Assembly: GCF_001905385.1 (NCBI RefSeq)
Contig: NZ_LIPF01000004.1
Coordinates: forward strand, 62,001 to 126,000
Direction of reading: 5' to 3'
Length of the DNA: 64,000 bases
DNA from: Streptomyces sp. CB02414
GTDB taxonomy: Bacteria; Actinomycetota; Actinomycetes; Streptomycetales; Streptomycetaceae
Shown here piece by piece: positions 50,310 to 62,200 of this stretch. Position 1 is the first letter of the stretch, and every line of letters starts with the position of its first letter. The notes beneath the pieces were generated by a model. That model was not told where the DNA came from, did no database searches, and saw nothing but the letters and a program-made list of their open reading frames with translations. Made by a program: the position numbers and the translations under genes.

Positions 50310-51371
50310 ATGCTCTTCCTCAGAACGACGCGTATCAGGCCCTGGCGACGACTGGCGGCGGCACTGTCCGCCGCCGCCCTCGGTGCCGGCCTCCTCGCAG
50401 GCTGCGGTTCCGAATCCGACGACCCGGCGGACAACGCGGCTGGCGACGCCCCGTCCGCCGGCGGCAACTTCCCGGTCACCGTGGAGCACGCGTTCGGCAC
50501 CACGAAGGTCACCGAGGCTCCCGAGAGGGTCGTCTCCGTCGGCTACACCGACGACCAGACCGTCCTGGCCTTCGGCATCAAGCCGGTCGGCATGGTCGAC
50601 CAGTACCCGAACCCGGCCGGCCAGAGCCCCGACATCAACACCCAGTGGCCCTGGGTGAAGGACAAGTGGGGTGACACCAAGCCCGAGGTCGTGATGAAGA
50701 ACGGCGACGACGGCCCCAACTACGAGAAGATCGCCGCCCTGCGCCCCGACCTGATCGTCGCGGTCTACTCCGAGATCGACCAGGCCGGCTACGACAAGCT
50801 GTCCAAGATCGCCCCGACGGTGGCCCGCACCAAGACCGAGAAGGAACCCTTCAGCGCGCCCTGGCAGGACAACGCGCTCCACATCGCCAAGGCACTCGGC
50901 AAGGCCGAGGAGGGCGAGAAGATGGTGGCCGACGTCCAGGCCAAACTCGACGCGGCCAAGAAGGAGCACCCCGAGTTCGCGGACCAGACCGCGGTGGTGC
51001 TGTCCTGGTACGAGAAGTCGGTGGCGCCCTTCACCTCCACCGACGTACGCGGACGCCTCGTGACCGGCATCGGGTTCAAGTACCAGACGGAGATCGACGA
51101 GGTGGCCGGCGGCGACTTCTACACGACGCTCTCCCCGGAGCGGCTCGACCTGGTCGACGTCGACCGCGTCTTCGTCATCAACGACCAGGCGGACCAGGAC
51201 GCGCTGAAGAAGTCCGAACTGTTCAACAACCTGAACGCGGTGAAGAACGGCAAGGTGTCGTACCTGCTCGACAGCGAGGGCCCGGCGGTCGGCGCCGCCA
51301 TCTCCCAGGGCACCCTGCTGTCCATGCCCTACGCCATCGACGAACTGGTCGAGGCGGCCGGACAGGGGTGA
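50310..51371 (+). CDS. cchF: CchF, ferri-siderophore binding lipoprotein
   Basis: A 353-residue class III substrate-binding lipoprotein. Signal peptide with lipobox LLAGC (Cys32), then an acidic linker and two alpha/beta lobes joined by a long helix (FepB/BtuF fold). Landmarks: PERVVSVGYTDDQTVLAFG, ALRPDLIVAVYSEIDQAGYDKL and the C-terminal GAAISQGTLLSMPYAIDEL. It captures ferri-coelichelin outside the membrane and delivers it to CchC/CchD. RBS AAGGGA precedes the ATG. The iron box upstream and the overlap with cchG (GTGA) show its place in the iron-regulated unit. Confidence 0.96.
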   Translation: MLFLRTTRIRPWRRLAAALSAAALGAGLLAGCGSESDDPADNAAGDAPSAGGNFPVTVEHAFGTTKVTEAPERVVSVGYTDDQTVLAFGIKPVGMVDQYPNPAGQSPDINTQWPWVKDKWGDTKPEVVMKNGDDGPNYEKIAALRPDLIVAVYSEIDQAGYDKLSKIAPTVARTKTEKEPFSAPWQDNALHIAKALGKAEEGEKMVADVQAKLDAAKKEHPEFADQTAVVLSWYEKSVAPFTSTDVRGRLVTGIGFKYQTEIDEVAGGDFYTTLSPERLDLVDVDRVFVINDQADQDALKKSELFNNLNAVKNGKVSYLLDSEGPAVGAAISQGTLLSMPYAIDELVEAAGQG

Positions 51372-53161
51372 GCCGCACCGACACACACGTCGCCCCGGCG
51401 ATCCTGCGCACGGCGACCGGACGTGAGGCCGCCCGCTGGGTCGGGACACACTGCCGCGAGGTGCCGTGGCTGACGACCGCCACCGTGCTCACCACGGTGG
51501 CGGGAGCCGCGCTCCAGGTGCTCCCGGTGCTGCTGCTGGGCCGGGTGGTCGACGCCGTCGTCGAGGGCGAGTCGCAGTCGGTCCTGGTCACCGTCGGGGC
51601 ACTGATGGTGGCCGCCGCGCTGCTCGGGGCGGCGGCCGGCGCGGCGTCGACGTACCTGATCGGGCGGCTCGGCGCCGACCTGCTCGCCCGGCTGCGGGAA
51701 GGAGCCGTGCGGGCGGTGCTGGGGATGCCCAGCGCCCGCATCGAGCAGGTCGGCCGGGGAGACGTGCTCTCCCGGGTCGGCGACGACGTGGCCGTCATCT
51801 CCAAGGGCATCCGCACCGCCGTCCCCACGGTGTTCTCGGCGGGTGTCCTCGTCGCCATCGCCACCGCCGGGATGTTCGGCCTGGACTGGCGGCTCGGTCT
51901 CGCGGGCGCCGGCGCGCTGCCCGCGTACGCGCTGGCCCTGCGCTGGTACCTGCCCCGGTCCGCGCCGCTCTACCGGAAGCAGCGCAGGGCGCAGGCCGAC
52001 CGGGCGCAGGCCCTGATCAGCGGACTCAACGGCATCGACACGGTCCGCGCGTACCGGCTCGAGGAGGCCTTCCGCGAGCAGGTCACCCGCGAGTCCTGGC
52101 GGGTGCGCGACCTCGGCATCGAGGTGTTCCGCTTCTTCGGCCGGTTCGTCGGCCGGGAGAACCGCGCCGAGTTCATCGGCCTGTCCCTGATCATCGTGGT
52201 GGGGTACGCCCTGCTGGAGGCCGGTGCCGCCAGCCTGGGCGAGGTCTCGGCGGCCCCGCTGCTCTTCCACCGGCTGTTCACCCCGCTGGGCGCCATCATG
52301 TTCACCTTCGACGAGGCGCAGAAGTCGGGCGCGAGCCTCACCCGGCTGGTCGGCGTGCTGGGGGAGGAGGCGGAGGAGCGGCTGGTGGGCGACGAGTCCG
52401 CGACGGCGGACGCCGGGCCGTACCCGGTGACGGTGAAGGGGCTGACGTTCCGCTACCCCGACGCCGAGGAGCCGGTCCTGCGGGACGTGTCCCTGTCCAT
52501 TCCGGCCGGCTGCTCGCTCGCCCTGGTCGGGGCGACGGGCGCGGGCAAGACCACGCTGGCCGCGCTCATCGCGGGCATCGGGACCCCCGAGGCGGGGTCG
52601 GTGCGGGTCGGGACGACCGACCTGGCGTCCCTCGACGAGGCCGGGGCACGGGCCCTGGTGAGCATCCTGACGCAGGAGACGCACGTGTTCTCCGGCCCGC
52701 TCGCCGACGACCTGCGGCTGGCCGCGCCGGGGGCGACCGACGCCGAACTCACGGACGCCCTGCGTACGGTGGGAGCCGGCTCCTGGGCCGACGCGCTGCC
52801 CGACGGGCTGCACACCGTGGTCGGCGAGGGCGGCGAACGCCTCGACGTCACCAAGATCGCCCAGATTGCCCTGGCCCGGCTGGTGCTGAGCCGGTCGCCG
52901 GTGGTGGTGCTGGACGAATCGACGGCGGAGGCCGGCAGCGAGGGCGCCGCCGAGCTGGAACGCGCCGTGCTGGCCGCCTGCGCGGGCCGGACCACCCTCT
53001 TCGTCGCCCACCGGCTGACCCAGGCCATGGCGGCCGACCGGATCGTCGTGCTGGACGCGGGGCGGGTCGTGGAGGAAGGGACGCACGAGGAGCTGGTCGC
53101 CCTGGGCGGCCGGTACGCGCGGCTGTGGCGAGCCTGGCGGGAGGGCAGCCAGGCGGCCTAG
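51368..53161 (+). CDS. cchG: CchG, ABC exporter-type half-transporter with non-canonical signature
   Basis: A 597-residue half-transporter: six membrane helices (about 35-325) fused to an ATPase domain (about 355-597), probably exporting coelichelin. Walker A is VGATGAGKTTL, Q-loop LTQETHVFSG, and H-loop FVAHRLTQAMA. The ABC signature is abnormal: at residues 492-496, just before IALARLVL, the sequence is LDVTK instead of LSGGQ, and Walker B reads VVVLDESTAEAG in place of LDEATSALD. The catalytic Glu is retained. The GTG at 51368 overlaps the cchF stop. Loss of the signature Gly and Gln suggests one asymmetric ATP site, which would need a partner or altered mechanism. Confidence 0.93.
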   Translation: MSRTDTHVAPAILRTATGREAARWVGTHCREVPWLTTATVLTTVAGAALQVLPVLLLGRVVDAVVEGESQSVLVTVGALMVAAALLGAAAGAASTYLIGRLGADLLARLREGAVRAVLGMPSARIEQVGRGDVLSRVGDDVAVISKGIRTAVPTVFSAGVLVAIATAGMFGLDWRLGLAGAGALPAYALALRWYLPRSAPLYRKQRRAQADRAQALISGLNGIDTVRAYRLEEAFREQVTRESWRVRDLGIEVFRFFGRFVGRENRAEFIGLSLIIVVGYALLEAGAASLGEVSAAPLLFHRLFTPLGAIMFTFDEAQKSGASLTRLVGVLGEEAEERLVGDESATADAGPYPVTVKGLTFRYPDAEEPVLRDVSLSIPAGCSLALVGATGAGKTTLAALIAGIGTPEAGSVRVGTTDLASLDEAGARALVSILTQETHVFSGPLADDLRLAAPGATDAELTDALRTVGAGSWADALPDGLHTVVGEGGERLDVTKIAQIALARLVLSRSPVVVLDESTAEAGSEGAAELERAVLAACAGRTTLFVAHRLTQAMAADRIVVLDAGRVVEEGTHEELVALGGRYARLWRAWREGSQAA

Positions 53162-53190
53162 TTAGGTGACCCTAAGTCAGGCTAGCCTGC
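53162..53190 (+). promoter_or_regulatory. Overlapping iron boxes for cchH
   Basis: TTAGGTGACCCTAAGTCAG (53162-53180) matches the reverse-complement consensus at 14 of 19, and a second, weaker forward site overlaps at 53172-53190 (AGGCTAGCCTG core). It sits 33 bases before the cchH ATG. Confidence 0.72.
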
Positions 53191-53222
53191 CTTCATTCCT
53201 TGGAAGGGGCGTTGAGTCTTCG

Positions 53223-56200
53223 ATGATGGAACCGAGCGCTCGTCACATCCCGCTTTCCCCCGAGCAGCTGGCCGGCATCCGCCGCCGCACCGGCGACTTC
53301 TCCGACCGCACCATCGCCGAGGCCTGCGCCATCGGACTGTCGTACTGGGCCACCGGCCGCAGCCCCGACGGCATCGACCTCGCACCGGGCACCCTCTTTC
53401 CCGACGTACTCGGCTGGGTCGACAACGGCGGCTCCGCGAGCGGTGACGGGCCGGCCGGCGCGGACGGCCGGAGCGTCCCCCTGCCGGCGGGCGTCGCACC
53501 CGGCGACGCGCGGCTCGCCCTGGACGACCTCGCCGACTTCCCGGACCGGCCCGTCGGCACCATCGCACCGGCCGACGTGGCGACGCGGCGGGAGCAACTG
53601 GCCCGGTGGAACGACACCGGTGCCGACCGCGTCCGCCCGACCCTGGTGGAGATGTTCCGCGAGCAGGCGCGGACCCGGCCGGACGCCGTCGCCGTCGTCG
53701 ACGAACGGCGGACGCTGACCTACCGCCAGACGGCCGAATTCTCTGCCCAGTTGGCCCACCACCTCGTGAAGCTGGGGCTCACCGACGAACAACTGGTCGG
53801 CATCTCCCTGGAGCGCTCCGCCGACATGGTCGTCGGACTGCTCGCCGTGCTCCAGGCCGGATGCGCCTTCGTGCCGCTCGACCCGCACTGGCCGGCCGAG
53901 CGCCGGGCCGTGGTCATCGAGGACGCCGGGGTCGTCGTACAGCTCAACGCCTCGGGGGAGCACCCGGCCGGCGAACCGGCCGCGGTCGCCGTGGACCTGG
54001 CGGACTGGCGCCACGGCGCACTCCCCGGCCAGGCCCCCGAAGTCACCGTCCCCGGCGACGCCCTGGCCTACGTGATCTTCACCTCCGGCTCGACCGGACG
54101 CCCCAAGGGCGCCATGATCCGGCACGAGGCCATCAGCGAGCGCCTGCTGTGGCAGGTCCACCAGATCCTGGGCTTCGGCCCCGACGACGCCTCGCTGTTC
54201 AAGGCGCCGCTGTCCTTCGACATCTCCGTCAACGAGATCTTCCTGCCGCTGGTCTGCGGCGGCCGACTGGTCGTCCTGCGCCCCGGCGGCGAGCGCGACC
54301 CGCACCACCTGCTGGGCGTCATCGCCGAGCAGCGCGTCACCTTCACCTACCTCGTGTCGTCCATGCTCGACGTACTGCTGGAGATCGCGGGCGGCTCCGG
54401 GCGCCTCGACAGTCTGCGGCACGTCTGGTGCGGCGGCGAGGTGCTGACCCCGGAGCTCTACGAACGGTTCCGCACCCGGCTCGGCATCCCCATGTACCAC
54501 GGCTACGGGCCCGCCGAGACGACCATCGGCGTCTCCCACGTCGTCTACCGGGGCGCGGCCGAACGCCTGACGACGTCGATCGGCAAGGCCAACCCGAACA
54601 CCCGGCTGTACGTGCTCGACGACGAACTGCGCCCGGTCCCGGTCGGGGTCGGCGGCGAACTGTACGTCGGCGGCTTCCTCCTGGGCCGCGGATACGTGAA
54701 CGCGCCGGGCCTGACGGCGTCCCGGTTCGTGGCGAACCCCTTCGCCGACGACGGTTCCCGGCTCTACCGGACCGGCGACCTCGCCCGCTACAACCCCGAC
54801 GGCTCACTGGACTTCCTCGGCCGGGCCGACAACCAGATCAAGATCCGCGGGATGCGGCTGGAGATCGAGGACGTGGAGACCGGACTCGCCGAGCACCCCG
54901 GCGTCCGGCACACCTGCGTCGTCGCCAAGAAGAACGCCGCAGGCGGCACCTACCTGGTGGGCTACGTGATCCCGGCCGCAGGGAACGAGACGCTGCGGGC
55001 CGCCGACGTCAGGGCCTGGGCCGGCGAGCACATGGTCGAGTACATGGTGCCCGCCCACGTCGTCGTCCTGGCGGAGTTCCCGCTCACCGCGAACGGCAAG
55101 CTCGACCGGCACGCGCTGCCCGAACCCGAGCTCACGACGGCCTCGGCCGTGCCGCCGACGACGGAGAAGGAACGCGCGGTGTGCGCGGCGGTCTCGGCGC
55201 TGCTGCGACTGGACCGGGTCGGCGTCGACCAGGACTTCTTCCAGCTCGGCGGAGACAGCATCCTCGCGATCTCCCTGCTCGGCGCCCTGCGCGAGGCGGG
55301 ACTCCACGTCACGGCAGGGCAGATCCTCACCCACAGCACCCTGGGGGCGCTCGCGGCGGTGGCGAGCGGCGAGGACACCGCCGTCGTGGACCACCGCGAC
55401 GTGGCGACCGGTCCCGTGGTCGGTTCCCCCGTCGTGCAGTGGCTCGGCGAGACCACGGACGCCATCGACGGCTTCGTGCAGTCGGTGGTCCTCACCACCC
55501 CGGTGGAACTGACCGCCGACGCCCTCGACGCCATGCTCGCCGCCCTCGTCGCGCGGCACGCCATGCTGCGCGCCCGGCTGGTGCGCGGCGAACGCTGGAG
55601 CTTCGACATCCCGGAGGCGGACGGCTCCACGCCCCGGTGGCGGGAGAGCGACCGGCCGCTCGACGCCTGCCTGGCTCTTGCCACGGCCGGGCTGGACCCG
55701 GACCACGGCGCCATGCTGAGCGCCGTGTGGAACCGGGACGCCCGCCGGCTCGTCCTGGTCGCCCACCACGTCGTGATCGACGGCGTCTCCTGGCGGATCC
55801 TGATGGAGGACCTGGCCACCGCGTGGCGCCAGTACGCCTCCGGAGCGCCGGTCGAACTGCCTCCGGCCGGCACGTCGTTCCGCCGCTGGACCCAACTGCT
55901 GGAACGCGCGGCGTTCGACGCGGACGGCACCTACTACCGCCGGCCTCTGCCGGGCCCGGACCGGCCGCTGGGCAGGCGGGCGCTGAACGAGTCGGACACC
56001 GTCGCCCGGGAACGGCTGCGCACCGTCTCGGTGGACCCCGGGGTCACGGCCGCGCTGCTGGGCGAGACCCCCGCGAAGTTCCACGCGGGCGTCAACGACA
56101 TCCTGCTGACCGCGCTCGCCGTCGCCCTCGCCCGCCGGCGCCGCGACCTCGGACAGGACCAGACCTTCGCCCACATCGAACTCGAAGGCCACGGCCGCGA

Positions 56201-59200
56201 GCCGCGGTTCGTGGCGCCCACGGCCGGCTTCGAGCCCGAACTGTCCAGGACCGTCGGCTGGTTCACCACCCTCTTCCCGGTGACCGTGGACCCCGGACCG
56301 GCCGCCGACCCCACCACCCCCGAGTACCTGGCGGCCGCGCTCAAGGCCGTCAAGGAAGACCTCGCCGGGGTCCCGGACAACGGCGTCTCCTACGGCGCCC
56401 TGCGCCACCTCGCCGACAGCGAGTTCGACGCCCCGGCACCCCAGGTGCTCTTCAACTACCTGGGCCGCTTCGAGGCGGGCGCGCCCGGCGACTGGCAACT
56501 CTCCGGCACCACCGGGCAGCTGGGCGAACGCCGGGACCCGAGGATGCGTCTGCCGCGGCTCCTGGAGTTCAACGCGATCGCCGAACCCGACCCGGCCGGC
56601 GGGTACCGGCTCGCCACCACCCTCTCCTGGCCCGACGGAACGTTCACCGACGAGGACATCGACACCCTCGGCGCCTACTACCTCCAGGCCCTGACCGGGC
56701 TGGCCGCCCTCGAACACGGCGGCCACTCGCCCAGCGACTTCGCCCCGCTGACGCTCACCCAGTCCGACGTCGACGCCCTGGACGGCCCGGCGCTTCGGGA
56801 CATCCTGCCGCTGACCCCGCTCCAGGAGGGCCTGTACTTCCACTCCGTCTACGACGAGGACTCCACCGGTAGCTACGTGGAGCAGCAACTGCTCACCCTG
56901 GAGGGCGAGGTGGACGCCGACCGGCTGGCCGCGGCGGCCACCCGCCTGCTCACGCTCCACCCGAACCTCGCCGCCAGGTTCGTGCCCCTCGCCGACGGCC
57001 GGGTGGTCTCCGTACTGGAGGGCGGTGCCGAGGCACCCTTCACCACCCTGGACCGCCCCGGCATCACCGACGACGAGATCCGCGACCTGGCCGAGCGGGA
57101 CCGCCGCGCCGGCTTCGACCTGGCCACCGGCCCGCTGATGCGCTGCACGCTCGTCCGCGGGGGCACCGGCCGGAACGTCCTCGTGCAGACCGTCCACCAC
57201 ATCGTCGCCGACGGCTGGTCGGTGATGCCGATGCTCCGCACCCTGCTGGCCGAGTACCACGCGCCGGGGACGGTGTACCCGCTCGGCGGCTTCCCCGACC
57301 ACGTACGCCGGCTCGCGCGGGGCGACGACGGGCTCGGTGACCGGGTGTGGGGCGAACAGCTCGCCGGACTCGCCGGCCCCTCACTGGTCGCCGAGGGACA
57401 CACCCCGTCCGACCGGTTCGCCGACACGGCGGTGGAACCGGCGGACGACATCGACGCGGCAGCCCGGTCGGCCGGCGTACCGCTGAGCGTGGCCGTGCAC
57501 AGTGCCTGGGCGGTGACGCTGGGCGGCATCCTGCGCCGCACCGACGTGGTGTTCGGCTCCACGGTGTCCGGACGGGACGCCGACGTGCCCGGCGTCGAGG
57601 ACATGGTGGGTCTGTTCATCAACACCATCCCCCTGCGCGCCCGGTGGTCCGCCGACACCAGCGCCCGTGAACTGCTCGCCTCGGTCCGTGGGCACCAGAG
57701 CGCGGTACTGCCTCACCAGCACGTCTCACTGTCCGCACTCGCCCGCGCGGCCGGCACCGGCACCCTCTTCGACACCCTGGTGGTCTTCGACGTCGCGCCC
57801 GACGTCGAGGCTCTGCGGCGGCCGGACGACACGCTGGTCATCACCGGCATCACGAACGAGGGCGCACCCCACTACCCGTTGACGCTGGTGGCGGAACGCA
57901 CGGCCGACGGCCGTCCGCGCTTCAACCTGATCTACGACGGCGAACTGCTGCGGGAGACGAGTGCCCGGGGACTCCTGCGCACCTTCGTCCGGACCCTCAC
58001 CGGCCTGCTCACCCGGCCGGACGCCCCGGTCGGCGACGTGGCCTCCGAGGGGACCCGACTCCCCGAACCGGTCGTCCGGACCACCCTGGCCGGGCTCTTC
58101 GACGCCGCCGTGCGCCGCGATCCCGCCGCCGTCGCCGTCACCCAGTGCGCTCTCGACGGGGCCAGGCGGTCCCTGACCTACGGCGAACTGGCCACCGCGT
58201 CAGCCGCGTCGGCCTCGGCACTGCGCGCGGCCGGTGCCGGACCGGGCCGACTGGTCGCCGTCGCCGTCCCACCCTCCGTCGAACAGGTCGTCGCCCTGGT
58301 CGCGACCGTCAGCGCGGGCGCCGCGTACGTGCCGCTCGACCTGTCCTACCCCGACGACCGCCTGGAGTACGTCCTCGCCGACGCGTCCCCGCAGGTCGTC
58401 CTGGTCGACGCGGAGCGGCACGACCGAATCAGTCGGCTGCTGTCCCGGGCGGGTGTACGGGCGCGGATACTCGTCCAAGGGGACGAGCCGCCGGGGGGCG
58501 TCACCGGCCAGGACACCGGACCGGGGTGGCACGACCCCGCGTACGTGATCTACACCTCCGGATCGACCGGTCGGCCCAAGGGCGTCGTCGTCCCGCACTC
58601 CAGCGTGGTGACACTGCTCGCCAACACCCGGCGCGACATGGCCTTCGGCCCGGACGACGTCTGGGTCCAGTTCCACTCCTTCTCCTTCGACTTCGCGGTC
58701 TGGGAGCTGTGGGGCGCGCTGGCGCACGGCGGGGAACTGCTCGTACCGGAGTACGGCCTGACCCGTTCCCCGGTCGACTTCCACCGCCTGGTCCGCGAAC
58801 GGGGGGTGACCGTGCTCAACCAGACGCCGTCGGCGTTCTACCGGTTCATGGAGGCCGACCGGCAGGCCGGCGAACCGCTGCCCGCCCTGCGCCGCGTCGT
58901 TTTCGGAGGCGAGGCACTGGACCTCGGGCGGCTGCGTGACTGGGCCGCCCGGCACGGCACCGCCTCGCCCGAACTGGTCAACATGTACGGCATCACCGAG
59001 ACCACCGTCCACGTCACCCATCGAGTGCTCACCGATGCGGACTTCACCACCGGCGACGACGTCAGCCCGATCGGCGGCCCGCTGCCCGGCCTGGTCACCC
59101 ACCTGCTCGACGACCGGCTCCGCCCGGTCCCGCCGGGGGAGGAGGGCGCCATCTACGTCGCCGGTGACCAGCTGTCGCTCGGCTACCTGGGACGGCCCGG

Positions 59201-62200
59201 ACTCACCGCGGGCCGATTCGTGGCGAACCCGTTCACGGGCGACGGCTCCCGCATGTACCACACCGGCGACCTCGCCCGCCGCACGCTCGACGGCGAGCTG
59301 GAGTTCACGGGCCGCGCCGACGACCAGGTCCAGCTGAAGGGGTTCCGCATCGAACTCGGCGAGGTGGAGTCCGCGATCAGGGAGATCGACGGCGTGGCCG
59401 ACGTGGCCGTCACCGTCGCGGCCAGCGGCGACCACCTCGTCGCGCACGTCGTGGGCCGGGCGCCCGGCGACCTCACCGGCGCCCTGTCGGCCAAGCTGCC
59501 CGCGTACATGGTGCCGGGCCGGGTGCTGCCCCTGGACGCCCTGCCGCTGACGGTCAACGGCAAACTGGACCGGAAGGCACTGACCGAGCGCGCGGCACGG
59601 GAACACCCTGACGGCGTGCCGCCAGACGCGGACGGCGGCCAGGACGGTGCCGGACTCGACGCCCTGGTGGAGATCTTCACCGACACCCTGCCCGGCGTAC
59701 CCGTCGACGCCGACACCGACTTCTTCCGCGCCGGAGGCGACAGCATCGTCGCCATCACCGTGGTGAACCGGGCCCGTGCCCTCGGCCTGCCGGTCGCCCC
59801 GAAGGACGTGTTCCTGCGCAAGACCCCGCGCGCGCTCGCCGCACACCTGGCGGCGGAGGGAGCCGAGGTTGCGCAGGCGGCACCCGTCCGCCACGAGGAC
59901 GGCCCGCTGCCGCCCACCCCCATCGTCCTGCGCCAGCGGGAACTGGGCGGTTCACTGGCCCGGTTCGCCCAGGCCAGGGCAGTACCGGCGCCCGAGGGAA
60001 CCAGGTTCGCCGATGCCGAACGCGCCGCCCGCGCCGTCGTCGCCGTCCATCCGGTCCTGCGGCTGCGGCTGCGCGTCGACCACGGGGTGTGGTCCCTGCG
60101 CACCGGACCCGCCCGCCAGGTCACCGTCGAGCGGGCGGACTCGGACGCGACCACCGCGGCGAACGAAGCCGCAGGACGGCTCGACCCCGAATCCGGACAC
60201 GTCGTCGCGTTCTCCTGGCTGGAGACGAGCCGGACTCTGGTGGTCACCGTCCACCACCTCGCCGTCGACTCGGTGTCCTGGCTGATCCTGCTGGACGACC
60301 TGACCACCGCCATGCGCGGAGCGCCCCTGCCCCCGCCGACCACCCCCTACGCCGAGTACGCCGAGGCACTCGCCTCGCGGCCCGTCCGTGAGGCCGACAC
60401 CCTGGACGGCTGGATCACCACGCTCCAGGCGCCCGCCCCGCTCCCCACCGGCGGCGCACGGCGCGAGACCACGGTCGTGCTCGCCCCCGACGTGAGCGAA
60501 CGCCTGACGCGCACCGCACCGGCCGCGCTCGGCATCGACGTCACCGAACTGCTCTGCGGTGCCCTGCGTGCCGCACTCACCCGCGTCCAGCCCGAGCCCA
60601 CCGAGCTCGCGATCGACCTGGAGCGGCACGGCCGGGTGCCCGCCCTCCCGCACCACGACTACACCCGCACCGTCGGCTGGTTCACCGCCGTCGCGCCCGT
60701 GCGGCTGACCGCGCACACCGACCCCGTGGCGGCCGCGAAGGAGGCCGACGCACGCCGCCCCGACGACGACGCGCACGTCGCCTACGGCCGGCTCAGGTAC
60801 CTCGACCCGCAGACGGCCCCGCTGCTGACCGCACGCCCCCAGGTGCTCCTCAACTACCTGGGCCGGGGGAGCGAATCCCGCGCGCTGCCCGTCACCTCCG
60901 GAGACCAGGGCAGCCCGTACGCGGTCGAGGTCAACGCCTGGACCGACGAGGCCACCGGCAGCCTGCACGCGGCCTTCATCCTCGCCGAGGGCGTCCCCGG
61001 CGAGATCACCGGGCACTGGCACGACGCACTGGCCCGCATCGCGGACGCCGCGGCGACGGCCGAGCGCACGGCACCGGTCACCCCGCTCCAGCGCGGCCTG
61101 TACTTCCAGGCCCAGCTGACGGGCCCGGCCGGACACTACGTCGCGCAGAGCTGGTTCACCTTCGACCGGCGTCTCGACGCGGGCGCGCTGGCCGACGCGA
61201 TGGCGTACGTGATGGCGCGGCACCCCGTCGCGGGCGCCGGGTTCACCACCGACGCGGACGGAAACCCGGTACAGGTACTCTCGGCGGGCCGACGGGTCGA
61301 TGTCACCACGGTCGAGGCGGCGACCGACGCGGAGGTGGAGGCCCTGCGGGCCGGGGACCGGAGCACCGGCTTCGACCCGGCGGAGCCACCGCTGATCCGG
61401 CTCACCGTGGTGCGCCTGCCCGGCGACCGCGACGGGCTGCTCCTCAGCTACCACCTGCTGCTGTGGGACGGCTGGTCCCGCGAGATCGTGCTGCGGGACC
61501 TGTTCGGCGCCTACCGGGCCGTCCTGGCGGGGAAGCCACCGGCCCCGGTCCCGGCCACACCGGGCTTCGAGGACCACGCCCGGTCACTCGCCGCCAAGGG
61601 CCCCACCGTCGCGGAACGCTTCTGGGCCGGGCACCTGTCCGGCCTGTCCGGACCGACGCTGCTGGCCGGACCCGCCCCCGACCTCCCCGACGACCTGCCG
61701 CGCGCCCTCGTACACACGCTCTCCGCCGAGCGTTCCGACCGGCTGCGGGCGGCCGCCAGGACCCACGGCGTCACCCTCAACTCGGTACTGACCGGCGCCT
61801 TCGGCCTGCTGCTGGGCGCCCGTACGGGCCGGGAGGACGCCGTGTTCGGCGTGACAGTCTCCGGCCGGGAGGGCGAGGGACTGTCCGGCGTCGTCGGCGT
61901 CCTGCTCAACACCGTGCCCACGTGGACGCGGCCACGGCCGGGCGACACGGTGCGCGAGTACCTCACGGCCGTGCAGACGGCCCGCACCGAGGCGATGGAG
62001 CACGAGCACCTCGGGCTCGGGGAGATCCAGCGGGCCAGCGGACACGACACCCTCTTCGACAACCTGTTCGTGCTGCAGAACTTCCTCGACCTGGACGCCC
62101 TCGCCGAGATGAACGCCGAGCACGGCATCACCTCGGTACGCGCCGACGACTCCACGCACTACCCGTTCACCTGGGTCGTCACCCCCGGCGACCGGCTCAC

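Noticed and set aside
54804..57302. Very long open frame on the minus strand inside cchH (832 codons), and similar minus-strand frames at 58200-63116
   Set aside because: Composition shadow of the high-GC synthetase gene; translation is low-complexity Gly/Arg/Val-rich and shows no domain, while the plus strand has complete A, T, E and C motifs.
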